From JANXQG01 sp963804375 (GTDB lineage: Bacteria; Planctomycetota; Planctomycetia; Pirellulales; Thermoguttaceae), in the NCBI GenBank assembly GCA_963804375.1, contig CAWDQE010000015.1, forward strand, positions 310,001 to 374,000: a stretch of DNA of 64,000 nt, written 5' to 3'. Each line of letters starts with the position of its first letter. Positions within the stretch are counted from its first letter, which is position 1. A model generated the notes under the pieces. That model saw nothing but the letters and a program-made list of their open reading frames with translations. It had not been told where the DNA came from and did not search any database. Shown in pieces: positions 29,001 to 37,201 of the stretch. Position numbers and translations under genes: made by a program.

Positions 29001-32000
29001 AAGTAGGCGATTCCGATGCCTGGCAGGAAGTCCGCCCCGACGCCGTCACCTGGACCGTGCCGCCACAGGTGATGTGGACGGGGCCCACCGAGAACCTGCG
29101 GCCGACGGTCACGCTGCTGCCCGATCTCAAGGGTGAAGTGAAGCTCGACGCCACGGTGGGCGGCAACTCGGCCTCGGTGGTCTTCACCTTGAAACCCGAG
29201 GGGCCGGATGCCAAAGATCCGGCTGCCCGGTTGATCTTGGATCGCGAGCCGGGCGGGAAATTCCTCCCCATCGGCCAAAGCCAGCGGTACTCGGTCCTGG
29301 TCGAGAAAGACGGGCATCAGGAACCGGCCGCCGACGTGCACTGGCCGGAAAACTTCGAGAACGAATACGTCAAGTGGGAGGCCCCTGTGCTGACGGCCAA
29401 GCAGGAAGGCTACACGCAGTTCCTCCGCGCGGAGGTCGGCGGGCGGAACGTGCTCTGGCACACGACGACCTATCGGCCGGGAGAGTTCACCCGCGAGCAG
29501 CCGCCCGTCGTTGAGGAACCAAAACCCGATTGGGTCAAGATCTTCGGCCAGCAGGGCTTGCAGCAGGTCCAGCAGGTGCGGTTCCCCGTGGGGGCGATAT
29601 TCACCGATTTCAAGGTCGAGGTCCACTATCCCGACGGCTACACCCGTTTCGTCACGAAAAAGGCCATTCTGAGCACGCCCGAGCCGTCGTCCAGCGCGAT
29701 CCTGACCGCCGAACACGGCAAGTTGATCGGTCTCCGCCCCGGCTCGACCCAAGTCACCGCCGAATTCCAGGGCATGACCTCGAAGGAGCCTCTGAAGGTC
29801 GAAATCACGCCGGAAGTCGAAGTCGACAAGATCGTAATAGAACCGGGCAATGTTCCCTTGCGGCCGGGCGAAACCTATTCGTTGAGGGCGATGGGCTACA
29901 AGGGCGGCAATGCGTTCGACATCACCAACCTGGGCGACTTGACCTGGAAATCGTCGAAGCCGGAGGTGGCGCGGGTCTCCGGCGCCGCGGTCATCGCCTC
30001 CAGCCTCGGCCAGAGCGAGGTTACCGTGGAACGCAAGGGCCTGACGTCGCAGCCCGCCGTGGTGACCGTTTCCAACGCGATCGCCGAAGACCTTCGCGTG
30101 ACGCCGAGCCCGATCGAGATGCTCGTGGGGCAAAGCCTGCAACTCGGCAACGAGGTCCAGGTCCTGCGAGGCAGCCTCGACGTCAGCCAGCAGGCCACCG
30201 CCGTGCCGGAGAGTCCCGGGGTGGTACGGTTCGATCCGGCCACGCGGACCCTCCATGCCGAGAACGTGGGCGAAGTGCCGTTGGGCATCACGATGGGCGA
30301 CAAGGTGGCCCGCGTGCGCGTGGTCGTGAGGCCGCATGGGACCGGCAAGCTGGTCGTCGAGCCCGGCTCTCTGATCCTTGCCGCGGGACAGGCCGAGCGC
30401 TTGACCGCTTACCTGGAGATTCCCAGCGGCGAGAAGGTCACAACCCCGGCCGCCATCCAGGTGGCTGATTCGTCCGTGGCGGGCGTCGATGAGCCCATCG
30501 CACGAATCAAGGCCCTGAAACCGGGGAAGACCGAGATCAAGGTTTTCGTTCCCGGGCAATCCGTGATCGTCCCCCTGGAAGTCACGAACGAGGAAATCAC
30601 CGAGTTGCGGGCTGATCCGCCCGCGCTGGAGATGGCCGCCGGCGACCACCAGCACCTGCAAATTTTCGGCCGGGCCGCGACTTCGGGCCTCAAGGAGATG
30701 TTCCCGCAGCCCGCCGATCTCAAGGTCGCGCCGCAGAAGGGCGGCGTCGTCGATGTCATCGGCGGCGAGGACGTACAGGCCAAGGCCGTCGGCGCCGACA
30801 CGATCGACGTCTCCTGGCGCGACAAGGTCAAGATCAACGTGCCGGTCAAGGTGGCGGCCAATACGATCACCGATCTGCAAATCGATCCCAACCCAAGGAC
30901 GATCAATACCGGACAGGCAGTTACCTATCAGGTGTCCGCCATGCGCGGCGGCAACCGGGTGATCCTCACTCCCGAGGACGGTGTGCGGCTGAATGTCGCC
31001 AACCCGGCGGTTGCCAATGTGGCCGCCGGCACGACCGTGCAAAGCACTGCCGCCGGACAAACCACCGTGGTCGCCGACTACGGCGGGCAGAAGGCCGAGG
31101 CCGTCCTGAATGTTACCGACGCGGTGGCTGGCGGGCCGACGGTCGGCGGCGTCGACGTGGTGCACGGCGCCGTCTACGATGGCGGCGGCAGAGTGGTCGT
31201 CGGCGGCACAACGGTGGTTGGCGACGGAACGGTGGTTGGCGATATCAAGCCCGCCGGAAAGGTCGTCGCTCTGGTGTTCCGGCCGGATATGTATCAGCAG
31301 GGCATCCAGGCCCTGCCGCAAACGGCCAAGCTGCTGCGCCAGTATGAAAACGGCGGATTCGACGACGTGAGCAACGACAAGAACGTCCAGGTGAAGGAGC
31401 CAAATCCGGGTGTCGCCAAGCTCGAGAAGGTCGATGGCGGCTGGAAGGTCGTGCCGGTCGCGCCGGGCATGACCAAGATGACCGCCGCCCTTGGCGACCA
31501 GACTGCCGACATGGGGATCGAAATCCTCGGCGACGCCACCGCCGTCACCGGCGGAACAATCGCCGGGCAACTCATCGTCGAGCCCAAGATGCTTTCGCTC
31601 TGGTCGGGCGAGACGCAAGCCATCGGCAGCGTCGCGATCGATCCGGGTGGAGGGCAGGCCCCGATTCCCGTCTCGGACATAACGGTCAAGGCCGCAGACG
31701 GCCAGGGCATCGTGAGTGTCGAGGGCAACAAGGTCACCGGCCGCTCGGTCGGTGATACCAAGGTAACGGTTTCGGCCGCCGGCCAGTCGGCCACGGTCGA
31801 CGTTCACGTTTCGGCTGCGGATTCTATTTACATCAATCCGCCCGAACTCAACCTGCAAGCGGGGCAATCCGCCCCGGCTGCCGTCATGGCCAAGGGCGCC
31901 GACGGCCAGGAAGTGGCCGTCCAGGCGCCGATCGAGAGCATGGACAAGGCCGTCCTGGATTCCGATCCGGCCCAGCCCGGTCGATTTGTTGCCCGTTCCC

Positions 32001-32425
32001 AGGGGCAAACGCAACTTCACGCGGTTTACCGCGGTAAAGAAGTGTTTGCCAAGGTGTCGGTATCGGGCATGCGTTTCCAGAGCGTGAAGGCGACGCACAA
32101 CCGCCTCGACCACGACCATTTCGACATGACGATCGAGGTCACAGCGGCGGGCAGCGAAGGTGACTTGGAATATCAAGTCTACCAGGCAGGGGCCCAGCCG
32201 AAAAACGAGTGGGTGTCGAACCAGCCGGCAGGCGATTCCCGCAAGGCGACATTGCGCAGCGAGAAGCTGGATTACGGCAGCGGCGACGAGTACCACCTGG
32301 TGATCGAGGCCCGCGACAAGAAGACCCAGAGCGTCGAGAAGTACCCGCTCACGTTGGTGCGGTCGATCACCGTGGAACAACAAGATCAGCCAAAGGAGAC
32401 GCCGCAACCCAACCCGCCGAAGTGA
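26018..32425 (+). CDS. Giant membrane-anchored Ig-like (BIG2) repeat protein, 2135 aa
   Basis: Residues 1-200 are a cytoplasmic head ending in a zinc ribbon (CTDPDCNLLF...SPRCPSCAG). One TM helix follows (KVAALALLLLLLLLWGAGWW, about 205-225). The remaining ~1900 residues are BIG2/invasin-like beta domains, with repeated 'L.V.PGS..L..G....L' and 'V..V..G.T.V' motifs (for example KIEPGTVELAVGTTARLKVF and KVTGRSVGDTKVTV). About a dozen or more domains are visible. Tail: TPQPNPPK. In-frame repeat insertions occur near 27190-27225 (PHPGPLSEGEGG) and 27505-27530 (GNPLAGSG). The head's style resembles the SrfC/SrfB proteins at 57-62 kb, and the 3' end is echoed before that operon, so a link is possible. 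Surface scaffold or adhesin is the best inference. Confidence 0.85.
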   Translation: MATRFVRVDLSETARDYRPIAVEPGVPMLDRSGANNRILFRWLGGMVAEPVWEEEAVGFYVRDDKGGRLEDVICQPASAQDLQGLLRDDLAKLRQRLEQSKGETPTERTLRKILLRTFEELVDNPARTDLDSYFFRYRDVLGNWRLIWCWGYERLDHEPAPSVVCTDPDCNLLFVRRPGKSPRCPSCAGLLQARPKRKTNWKVAALALLLLLLLLWGAGWWLMRPAALVASPTQFTGPVGARIDCQLMEKGLFKKKDVTREVVGITRDPRVARFNQATGSIRLTGVGTTLIDFQYGNRKAAVQVTATPSVNPDKLKIEPGTVELAVGTTARLKVFGEYNDGRPRVDLTEVAEWIPQDAGPHNDGKVFAIGGLVEGLAPGSATLEARYRCDPHPGPLSEGEGGRDPYVTAAATVNVAKADFQSIEVGVDPSTIGVGLYGKVHVDAVTSEGKKYNLLDSSQLKTEVSPSYVATLRGQTLQGQRVGTGKLAVSFGSGLTGNPLAGSGDFAVAVPHGFASAVHPDSLDLAVGEIADIAWITPDRSPVYLSCSKGGIVEITADNRLIGRNVGDTQVTVNQSGKTLGTVAVTVTKCEFQNIFFDPGSLAVEVDGTMHPKVFAQVVGSDLPRNAEIAPGWIVTEKKPAAEFAGFDTRAFELSGVKPTNSSSPQQLAVRMDNLKTEAPVQVVMAPCRLELTPSGSIDLPLGQMLRLQGFANYSGGRRVLVRSERLKWASQEKSVPGLELYDNREIAGAVGALKAGAGPLNVYANYHGQESNRVTFKSVEADPNVKLDIDVDRTLRIAGESGRVVLTASGPTGDVELVPSLTSFKSSNDKVLKVAEKTGLFATGTVGNAMVTGSHLAAKEPAKKEFRVCDPARMKLAFDPAAVRVPVNEKALLPLYLVEMEADGKKEKERAELLGQGVGYYIAKPQAVRFNPPVLTGLSPEPSFDVIGSWMPVLRPATAKVEVVDAESKALRINPSAASPLAAGQPVTLMVEQQVGDSDAWQEVRPDAVTWTVPPQVMWTGPTENLRPTVTLLPDLKGEVKLDATVGGNSASVVFTLKPEGPDAKDPAARLILDREPGGKFLPIGQSQRYSVLVEKDGHQEPAADVHWPENFENEYVKWEAPVLTAKQEGYTQFLRAEVGGRNVLWHTTTYRPGEFTREQPPVVEEPKPDWVKIFGQQGLQQVQQVRFPVGAIFTDFKVEVHYPDGYTRFVTKKAILSTPEPSSSAILTAEHGKLIGLRPGSTQVTAEFQGMTSKEPLKVEITPEVEVDKIVIEPGNVPLRPGETYSLRAMGYKGGNAFDITNLGDLTWKSSKPEVARVSGAAVIASSLGQSEVTVERKGLTSQPAVVTVSNAIAEDLRVTPSPIEMLVGQSLQLGNEVQVLRGSLDVSQQATAVPESPGVVRFDPATRTLHAENVGEVPLGITMGDKVARVRVVVRPHGTGKLVVEPGSLILAAGQAERLTAYLEIPSGEKVTTPAAIQVADSSVAGVDEPIARIKALKPGKTEIKVFVPGQSVIVPLEVTNEEITELRADPPALEMAAGDHQHLQIFGRAATSGLKEMFPQPADLKVAPQKGGVVDVIGGEDVQAKAVGADTIDVSWRDKVKINVPVKVAANTITDLQIDPNPRTINTGQAVTYQVSAMRGGNRVILTPEDGVRLNVANPAVANVAAGTTVQSTAAGQTTVVADYGGQKAEAVLNVTDAVAGGPTVGGVDVVHGAVYDGGGRVVVGGTTVVGDGTVVGDIKPAGKVVALVFRPDMYQQGIQALPQTAKLLRQYENGGFDDVSNDKNVQVKEPNPGVAKLEKVDGGWKVVPVAPGMTKMTAALGDQTADMGIEILGDATAVTGGTIAGQLIVEPKMLSLWSGETQAIGSVAIDPGGGQAPIPVSDITVKAADGQGIVSVEGNKVTGRSVGDTKVTVSAAGQSATVDVHVSAADSIYINPPELNLQAGQSAPAAVMAKGADGQEVAVQAPIESMDKAVLDSDPAQPGRFVARSQGQTQLHAVYRGKEVFAKVSVSGMRFQSVKATHNRLDHDHFDMTIEVTAAGSEGDLEYQVYQAGAQPKNEWVSNQPAGDSRKATLRSEKLDYGSGDEYHLVIEARDKKTQSVEKYPLTLVRSITVEQQDQPKETPQPNPPK

Positions 32426-32435
32426 CCAATCGCCT

Positions 32436-32560
32436 TGGTTGAAGAAGGTTTGCTGCCTCCGGTTCCCGCGTTGCGTCACGTGGTGGGGCATGCCCGGGAT
32501 GACGAGCCGTGCCAATCTTGCCATGTCTGCAAAATGCAAAATGTCGCGAGTTCCGTCAGT
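32436..32560 (-). pseudogene. RAYT (REP-associated tyrosine transposase) N-terminal remnant
   Basis: On the minus strand it encodes MARLARLVIPGMPHHVTQRG followed by NRRQQTFFNQ, the conserved start of Y1-type REP transposases (HxH precursor region), then stops matching. The same segment recurs at 38649-38770. Only the first ~35 codons survive. Confidence 0.8.
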
Positions 32561-32612
32561 AACCAGTATCGTGCCCCCCGATTTTCGTGTCCCCCGATTT
32601 CCCGCCCTTGCT
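32560..32612. repeat. REP-like sequence linked to the RAYT remnant
   Basis: Two copies of GTGYCCCCCGATTT (near 32574 and 32589). The reverse complement AATCGGGGGACA occurs at 38463, beside the second RAYT remnant. Such tandem units are typical RAYT substrates. Confidence 0.6.
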
Positions 32613-32799
32613 CGGCCGCCCTTGCCCGGCCGAGAGTCGCTGGCATGGGTCGTCGGCCACCGGCCATAGATCGTCAGCGTGGCCGCGCAGGCCACGGGCA
32701 CCCCATCTACTTGACAGGCTCGTCGCGATCGGAAAAGAAGATACTGGTCAGAATCGGAGAGGCATGGTTCTAGCATGTAACCCCCGTTAGGATTGCACA

Positions 32800-33058
32800 A
32801 TGGCGACTAAGAACGATTGGTACTATCTAAACGAAGAGAATGAACGCTGGGAGGGTCCATACTCGCGGCAACAACTCGACGAGTTGCGAACAAACGGGAC
32901 AATTGAGGACCGTACCGAGGTCATCCATCGTTCGATGATGCAGCCAACACCCCAAGGGCCGGTAGCTAACCCGGTCGGCATGCCTTATCATGCGGTCAAT
33001 CGAATAGCCCTTGGGTTCTCACCAACCGTCGAGGAATTTCTGTCTTCGCGGCAAAGTG
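32800..33058 (+). pseudogene. GYF-ATPase-TOPRIM gene, 5' piece (GYF domain)
   Basis: ATG 32800 opens a GYF_2-type domain (DWYYLNEENERWEGPYSRQQ, then LDELRTNGTIEDRTEV), a peptide-binding module often at the N-terminus of planctomycete proteins. The frame runs into the IS3 element at 33059. Removing that element with one GTG copy joins codon 33058 to 34460 in frame, giving FLSSRQSASTTVLSGPNNSG. So the GYF domain was fused to the ATPase downstream. The rebuilt gene (32800-33058 + 34460-34687 + 37208-38184) is 1464 bases, divisible by three. Confidence 0.8.
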
Positions 33059-33229
33059 TGGGGCGGACCCGTGGCGCTGGACAGTTTTTGGGTAAAGTTA
33101 AGGTGTGCTGTTTTGACTGAGACTAGCGGCCCGCGACACCCCTCCCAGGTGTCGCGCGGCCGCAAAGCCGCCAGTACCTTTTGTTCTGCTAAAAGACTCT
33201 CCAGCCTAAGTCGGCCGTAGGCCGAAATT

Positions 33230-34075
33230 TTAGCGCCGAAATTGTCGTTGTTTTTGTCGTCGATCGGCCCAGTACACGTCCCATGGATATTGGTTATCTA
33301 ACGATTGATGTGGTCTACGACAACAGTAGAAGTCGAAGTACCACGTCAAGCCCGCCTTCAACTCGGCTACCGTTTCGTAGCCCTGCAAGTACACGTTCTC
33401 GTACTTCACGCTCCACCACAGCCGTTCGATGAACACGTTGTCCAAGGCGCGGCGACGGCCATCCATGCTGATCGCAATCCCCTGCTGTTCCAGCACGCCC
33501 GTGAAAGCCTGGCTGGTGAACTGCGTCCCCTGGTCGGTGTTGAAAATCGCCGGCCAACCGCGACGTAACGCGGCCCGGAGGGCCTCCACACAAAAGTCGC
33601 TGTCGAGCGTATTCGACAGGCGCCACGCCAGTACGTATCGGCTGTGCCAATCCAAAATTGCAACCAAATACATGAATCCGTGCTGCATCGGCACGTAGGT
33701 GATGTCCGCGCTCCACACCTGGTCCGCCGCCGAAACCACAACGTCCCGCAGCAAATACGGGTAAATACGATGGTCTGGATGCGGCTCGCTGGTCCGCGGC
33801 CGCGGGTAGATCGCCTCGATCCCCATCACCCGCATGAGACGCTGAATGCGTTTGCGGCCCACCGCATAGCCTTCTTGCTGCAAACTCCATGTCAGTCTCC
33901 GTGATCCGTAAAAAGGCAAGCGAAGGTGTACCTCGTCCATGATCCGCATCAGCTTCAAATCCTCCGCCGACGTTTCCATCCTTTGGTAATAGCACGATGA
34001 ACGCGACAAGCCCAGCAACTCGCATTGCCTGGTGATGCTCAGGGCCGCGTGGTCCGAGTCGATCAGCCGCCGCAA
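33230..34075 (-). CDS. IS3 transposase OrfB (DDE integrase core)
   Basis: 281 aa. HTH_21-like start (CELLGLSRSSCYYQR), then an rve core with D (WSADITYVPM), D (FNTDQGTQFTS) and E (ALDNVFIERLWWSVKYE), and the end PHQSLDNQYPWDVYW. All catalytic residues are present. It follows OrfA across an A9 run (T9 at 34098-34106) where IS3 elements normally shift -1. In this sequence OrfB is in the +1 frame relative to OrfA, which suggests the A-run length is off by one or that OrfB uses its own TTG start. Confidence 0.93.
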   Translation of the reverse strand: MRRLIDSDHAALSITRQCELLGLSRSSCYYQRMETSAEDLKLMRIMDEVHLRLPFYGSRRLTWSLQQEGYAVGRKRIQRLMRVMGIEAIYPRPRTSEPHPDHRIYPYLLRDVVVSAADQVWSADITYVPMQHGFMYLVAILDWHSRYVLAWRLSNTLDSDFCVEALRAALRRGWPAIFNTDQGTQFTSQAFTGVLEQQGIAISMDGRRRALDNVFIERLWWSVKYENVYLQGYETVAELKAGLTWYFDFYCCRRPHQSLDNQYPWDVYWADRRQKQRQFRR

Positions 34076-34076
34076 C

Positions 34077-34376
34077 TCAGTGATCGAACTGGGCAGCTTT
34101 TTTTTTGAGCCACTCGAGCTCGACCTTCAGCCGGCCGATCTGTTGGTACAGGTCGTCCAGCAGGGCCTCACGATCTTCTCGTTGGCCATCGTCCGCTTCC
34201 GTAAAGACAAGCTCGATATTGGCCAGGAGCTTGCGTTTCCACTGGCTGACCAGGTTGCCATGCACGGCGTACTGACTGGCCAATTCACTGATCGTCTTGT
34301 CTCCACGCACCGCCGCCAAGGCCACCTTCGCCTTGAACGTCGAATCGTAACGCTTGCGACTCCGTCGCTTCGCCAT
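34077..34376 (-). CDS. IS3 transposase OrfA (HTH, leucine zipper)
   Basis: 99 aa: MAKRRSRKRYDSTFKAKVAL, an HTH_Tnp_1 domain (TISELASQYAVHGNLVSQWK) and a C-terminal zipper (LLDDLYQQIGRLKVELEWLK). Normal length for IS3 OrfA. It binds the inverted repeats and, by frameshifting, normally forms the OrfAB transposase. Confidence 0.93.
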   Translation of the reverse strand: MAKRRSRKRYDSTFKAKVALAAVRGDKTISELASQYAVHGNLVSQWKRKLLANIELVFTEADDGQREDREALLDDLYQQIGRLKVELEWLKKKAAQFDH

Positions 34377-34456
34377 CGCTGAATCCTTTCTGAAACTCGG
34401 TTAAGGGCATCCATTCCACACCTTAACCGTGCGCCCAGTTTTCCGGGTCCCGCGCA

Positions 34457-34687
34457 GTGCTTCCACGACAGTACTTTCTGGCCCAAACAATTCGGGCAAG
34501 AGCCTCCTGCTGAAGTACCTTTTTACGAACGTAGGCGAGGGCAGTCTACTCGTTGCGTGCAACCGCTTCTCCCAGCTAGGATTCCTCAGTACAAGACCAC
34601 CGGATCTGATGGCTACCAGAGGCGAGTGGACTCGGCATCGGGAATTCATTGCCAATTTCTACCGGGAAACCGTAAACCGAGATGATA
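34457..34687 (+). pseudogene. GYF-ATPase-TOPRIM gene, middle piece (Walker A)
   Basis: Lies between the IS3 and IS21 elements. It encodes TTVLSGPNNSGKSLLLKYLF, a clear Walker A motif of AAA_21/OLD-type ATPases, then about 50 residues to NRDD. The frame is cut at 34688 by the IS21 element. After removing that element and one ATGATA copy it continues as NRDDSNIQLEQTITGLKNRQ in the 3' piece. Confidence 0.85.
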
Positions 34688-34786
34688 TGTACGGCGACGA
34701 TTATTTTTCCGGTCTGACGACAATTAGATTCCCGGTTGAAGCGATCAGGTAAACTGTTGCAAGTCTCCGTAGGAGGGGGACTTGTA

Positions 34787-36348
34787 ATGGTCAAGGATCG
34801 ACAGGTGAAACGGTTATTTAGATTGTTGTTGTCGGGGAAGACGTTGGCTCAGGCAGCGGATAAGGCAGGCATGGACGAGAAGACAGCCAGGAAGTATAGG
34901 GAACTTGGGCGACTTCCCAGCGAATTCGGTTCAGAGCGTACTTGGCGCACACGCCTGGACCCCTTCGCCGAGGTTTGGCCGGAAGTGCATGCGCTGTTGC
35001 AGGAGGCCCCCGGCCTGGAAGCGAAGACGCTGTTTACCTGGCTAAAGACGAAGTATCCGGAGAAGAAGTTCGACGATTCCCAGTTGGCACATTTCAACGT
35101 GGCATCAAGCGTTGGCGGGCCACGGCAGGCCCGGCGAAGGAAGTGTTCTTCAGCCAAGTCCATCAGCCAGGCCGCTTGTGCGCTTCGGACTTCACGCACA
35201 TGAAGAGCCTAGCGGTGACGATCGACAGCCAGCCATTCGACCACTTGGTCTATCACTTCGTGCTGACGTACTCGAACTGGGAATCGGTCACGATCTGTTT
35301 TTCCGAGAGTTTCGAGAGCCTCAGCGAAGGGATTCAGAACGCCCTGTGGGAATTGGGCGGAGTGCCGCAGCGGCATCGTACCGACCGCATGAGCCTGGCG
35401 GTAAACAACGCCTCGGACGAGAAAGAATTCACGCAGCGCTACACGGGTTTATTGGAATACTATGGATTGGAGATGGAGAAGATCCAGCCCGAGGAGCCGA
35501 ACGAGAATGGCGATGCCGAGCAATCGCATCGCCGCTTTAAGGAGACGGTTGAGCAGGCCCTTTTGCTGCGGGGCAACCGGGATTTCCAAAGCCGGGCAGA
35601 CTACGAACGATTCTTGCAAGAGGTGGTGCATGGTCGCAACGCCGCCTGTCGCAAGCGTCTAGATGAGGAACTGCCCAAGCTGCGGCGTCTGCCGGAGCGA
35701 CGGCGGGAGAGTTGCAAGCGACTGTGGGCGCCGGTCAATAGCGGCAGCTTGATACACGTGGACCGGAACACCTACTCGGTTCCCAGCCGCTTGATCGGCG
35801 AACGGGTGGAAGTGCGGCTCTATGTGGAGCACGTCGAGGTCTGGTATGCGCAGCGGGAAGTGGAGCGTTTCCCTCGCCTGCGTGGACGGCAGAAACGTGC
35901 CGTCAACTACCGGCACATCATCGACTGGCTGGTGCGAAAGCCGGGGGCATTTGCCAACTACGTGTACCGGGAAGAACTGTTTCCTACGAGCCGCTTTCGC
36001 ATGGCCTATGATGCCTTGGGGGAGACGGAGGGCCAGCGGGCCGACAAGGAGTATTTAGGGATTCTCTACCTGGCGGCACGCCAGAGCGAGACGGCGGTGG
36101 ACGAGGCGTTGCGAACGCTTCTGGCTGGGGATCAACCCCTGACGAAGGCGGCGGTCGAGGCGCTGGTCCAGCGAGCGGAAAAAGTTCCGGCGGTTACCGA
36201 AGTGACCGTCGAGGAAGTGAACCTGTTGGATTTCGATGACTTGTTTTCACACAAGGAGGTGTGGCATGGGTGCGAAGGGGGATGTGACGGAGAGGCTGAT
36301 GGCCTACTTGCGGGAACTGCATTTGCCGACGTTGCGGGAGTGCTTTGA
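34787..36348 (+). CDS. istA: IS21 transposase IstA (one frameshift)
   Basis: The N-terminal frame gives an HTH (VKRLFRLLLSGKTLAQAADK). A one-base shift at ~35085-35092 moves the rest to another frame (TFQRGIKRWRATAGPAKEVF). The DDE residues are visible: ASDFTHM, HRTDRMSLAV and GDAEQSHRRFKE. A C-terminal beta-barrel region follows (HVDRNTYSVPSRLIGERVEV). The stop overlaps the istB start by 83 bases. The shift means no full IstA is made as written; an indel error is possible because the rest is well preserved. Confidence 0.88.
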
Positions 36349-37036
36349 AGAACTGGCCCGGCGGGCGACGCAAGAGTCGGCCAGCTACGAGCAGTATCTG
36401 CTGGAGTTGGTGGAGCGGGAGTGCCAGGCCCGCTGGGCGAAGCGTACCGAGCGGATGCTGCGGGAATCCCGCTTGCCGTTGGACAAGGATCTGGCGAGTT
36501 TCGACCTTTCACGGCTTCCGGCGAAAGTCTCTCGCCAGGTGCGGACGCTTCTGGAAGGCTCGTTCGTGGACCGCCGGGAGAACTTGTTGTTGTTCGGCAA
36601 GACCGGCACGGGGAAGACTCACCTCTTGTCGGCGATTGCCCAGGAGCTGGTGCGTAAGGGACGGAAGGTGGTCTCCTGGCCCTGCGCCCTATTGGTGCAG
36701 GAACTGCTGGTGGCCAAGCGAGACCTGAAGCTCAGTCGGGCGCTGAAGCGGTTCTCGAAGTACGAAGTGGTCCTGATCGACGACATCGGCTACGTGCAAC
36801 AGAGCCGGGAGGAGATGGAGGTGCTCTTCACGCTCTTGGCGGAGCGCTACGAGCGGGGCACGGTGATGCTCACGAGCAATCTACCGTTCTCGAAGTGGGA
36901 AGTGATTTTCAAGGACCCGATGACGACGGCGGCGGCGATCGACCGCCTGGTGCATCACAGCGTGATCCTGGAGCTGAACATCGCCAGTTACCGGCTGGAG
37001 GAGGCCAAGCGGACCAAGCCGCCCGAGGCGGCGTAA
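36266..37036 (+). CDS. istB: IS21 helper ATPase IstB
   Basis: 256 aa from ATG 36266, preceded by GGAGG. DnaC-like AAA+ ATPase: Walker A LLLFGKTGTGKTHLLSAI, Walker B VVLIDDIGYVQQ, sensor-region TSNLPFSKWEVIFKDPMTTA and AAIDRLVHHSVILEL at the end. It activates IstA for transposition. Intact and of normal length. Confidence 0.95.
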   Translation: MGAKGDVTERLMAYLRELHLPTLRECFEELARRATQESASYEQYLLELVERECQARWAKRTERMLRESRLPLDKDLASFDLSRLPAKVSRQVRTLLEGSFVDRRENLLLFGKTGTGKTHLLSAIAQELVRKGRKVVSWPCALLVQELLVAKRDLKLSRALKRFSKYEVVLIDDIGYVQQSREEMEVLFTLLAERYERGTVMLTSNLPFSKWEVIFKDPMTTAAAIDRLVHHSVILELNIASYRLEEAKRTKPPEAA

Positions 37037-37062
37037 GGGACGGGAGGGGGCATCGGCGGCGT

Positions 37063-37133
37063 GAGGCGTGCCGCCCCCCCTTTTGTTTCGCTCCGCTGCG
37101 CTGCGCTTCACAAAAGGGGGGGCGGCACGCCTC
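37063..37133. terminator. 24-bp-arm hairpin after istB
   Basis: Perfect inverted arms 37063-37086 and 37110-37133 (GAGGCGTGCC... plus C7 and T4), with a 23-base loop. It is placed right after istB inside the IS21 end, where it could block read-through. There is no U-run after the stem. Confidence 0.6.
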
Positions 37134-37201
37134 TGGTTCTTGGAAGGAAAGGAAGGGAATTCTAATTGTTGTTCAAGGGAAAGAATAATTGTCGCCGAAC
37201 A

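Larger units (their letters stand above)
33059..34456 (-). mobile_element. IS3-family insertion sequence, 1398 bp, 3-bp TSD
   Basis: Ends TG...CA with imperfect inverted repeats (both ends carry GGACCCG and, further in, GTTAAGGTGTG). The flanks are GTG (33056-33058) and GTG (34457-34459), a 3-bp target duplication as usual for IS3. It carries orfA and orfB on the minus strand and interrupts the GYF-ATPase-TOPRIM gene. Confidence 0.85.
34688..37201 (+). mobile_element. IS21-family insertion sequence, 2514 bp, 6-bp TSD
   Basis: The left end TGTaCGGCGACgATTATT is inverted at the right end (TGTtCGGCGACaATTATT on the minus strand), about 23 bases with a few differences. Flanks 34682-34687 and 37202-37207 are both ATGATA. 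It contains istA (frameshifted) and istB in the usual order, plus a 24-bp-arm hairpin after istB. Confidence 0.92.

Noticed and set aside
26012..32800. Very long minus-strand open frames (918 and 1281 codons) opposite the Ig-like gene
   Set aside because: They mirror the codon pattern of a GC-rich plus-strand gene with clear domains. Their translations are Arg/His/Gly/Asp-rich without any family motif. Only the extreme end near 32.4-32.6 kb is real (RAYT relic).
34098..34106. Programmed -1 frameshift site of the IS3 element
   Set aside because: The A9 run is in the right place, but OrfB is in the +1 phase relative to OrfA in this sequence. A homopolymer length error is as likely, so no programmed site is claimed.
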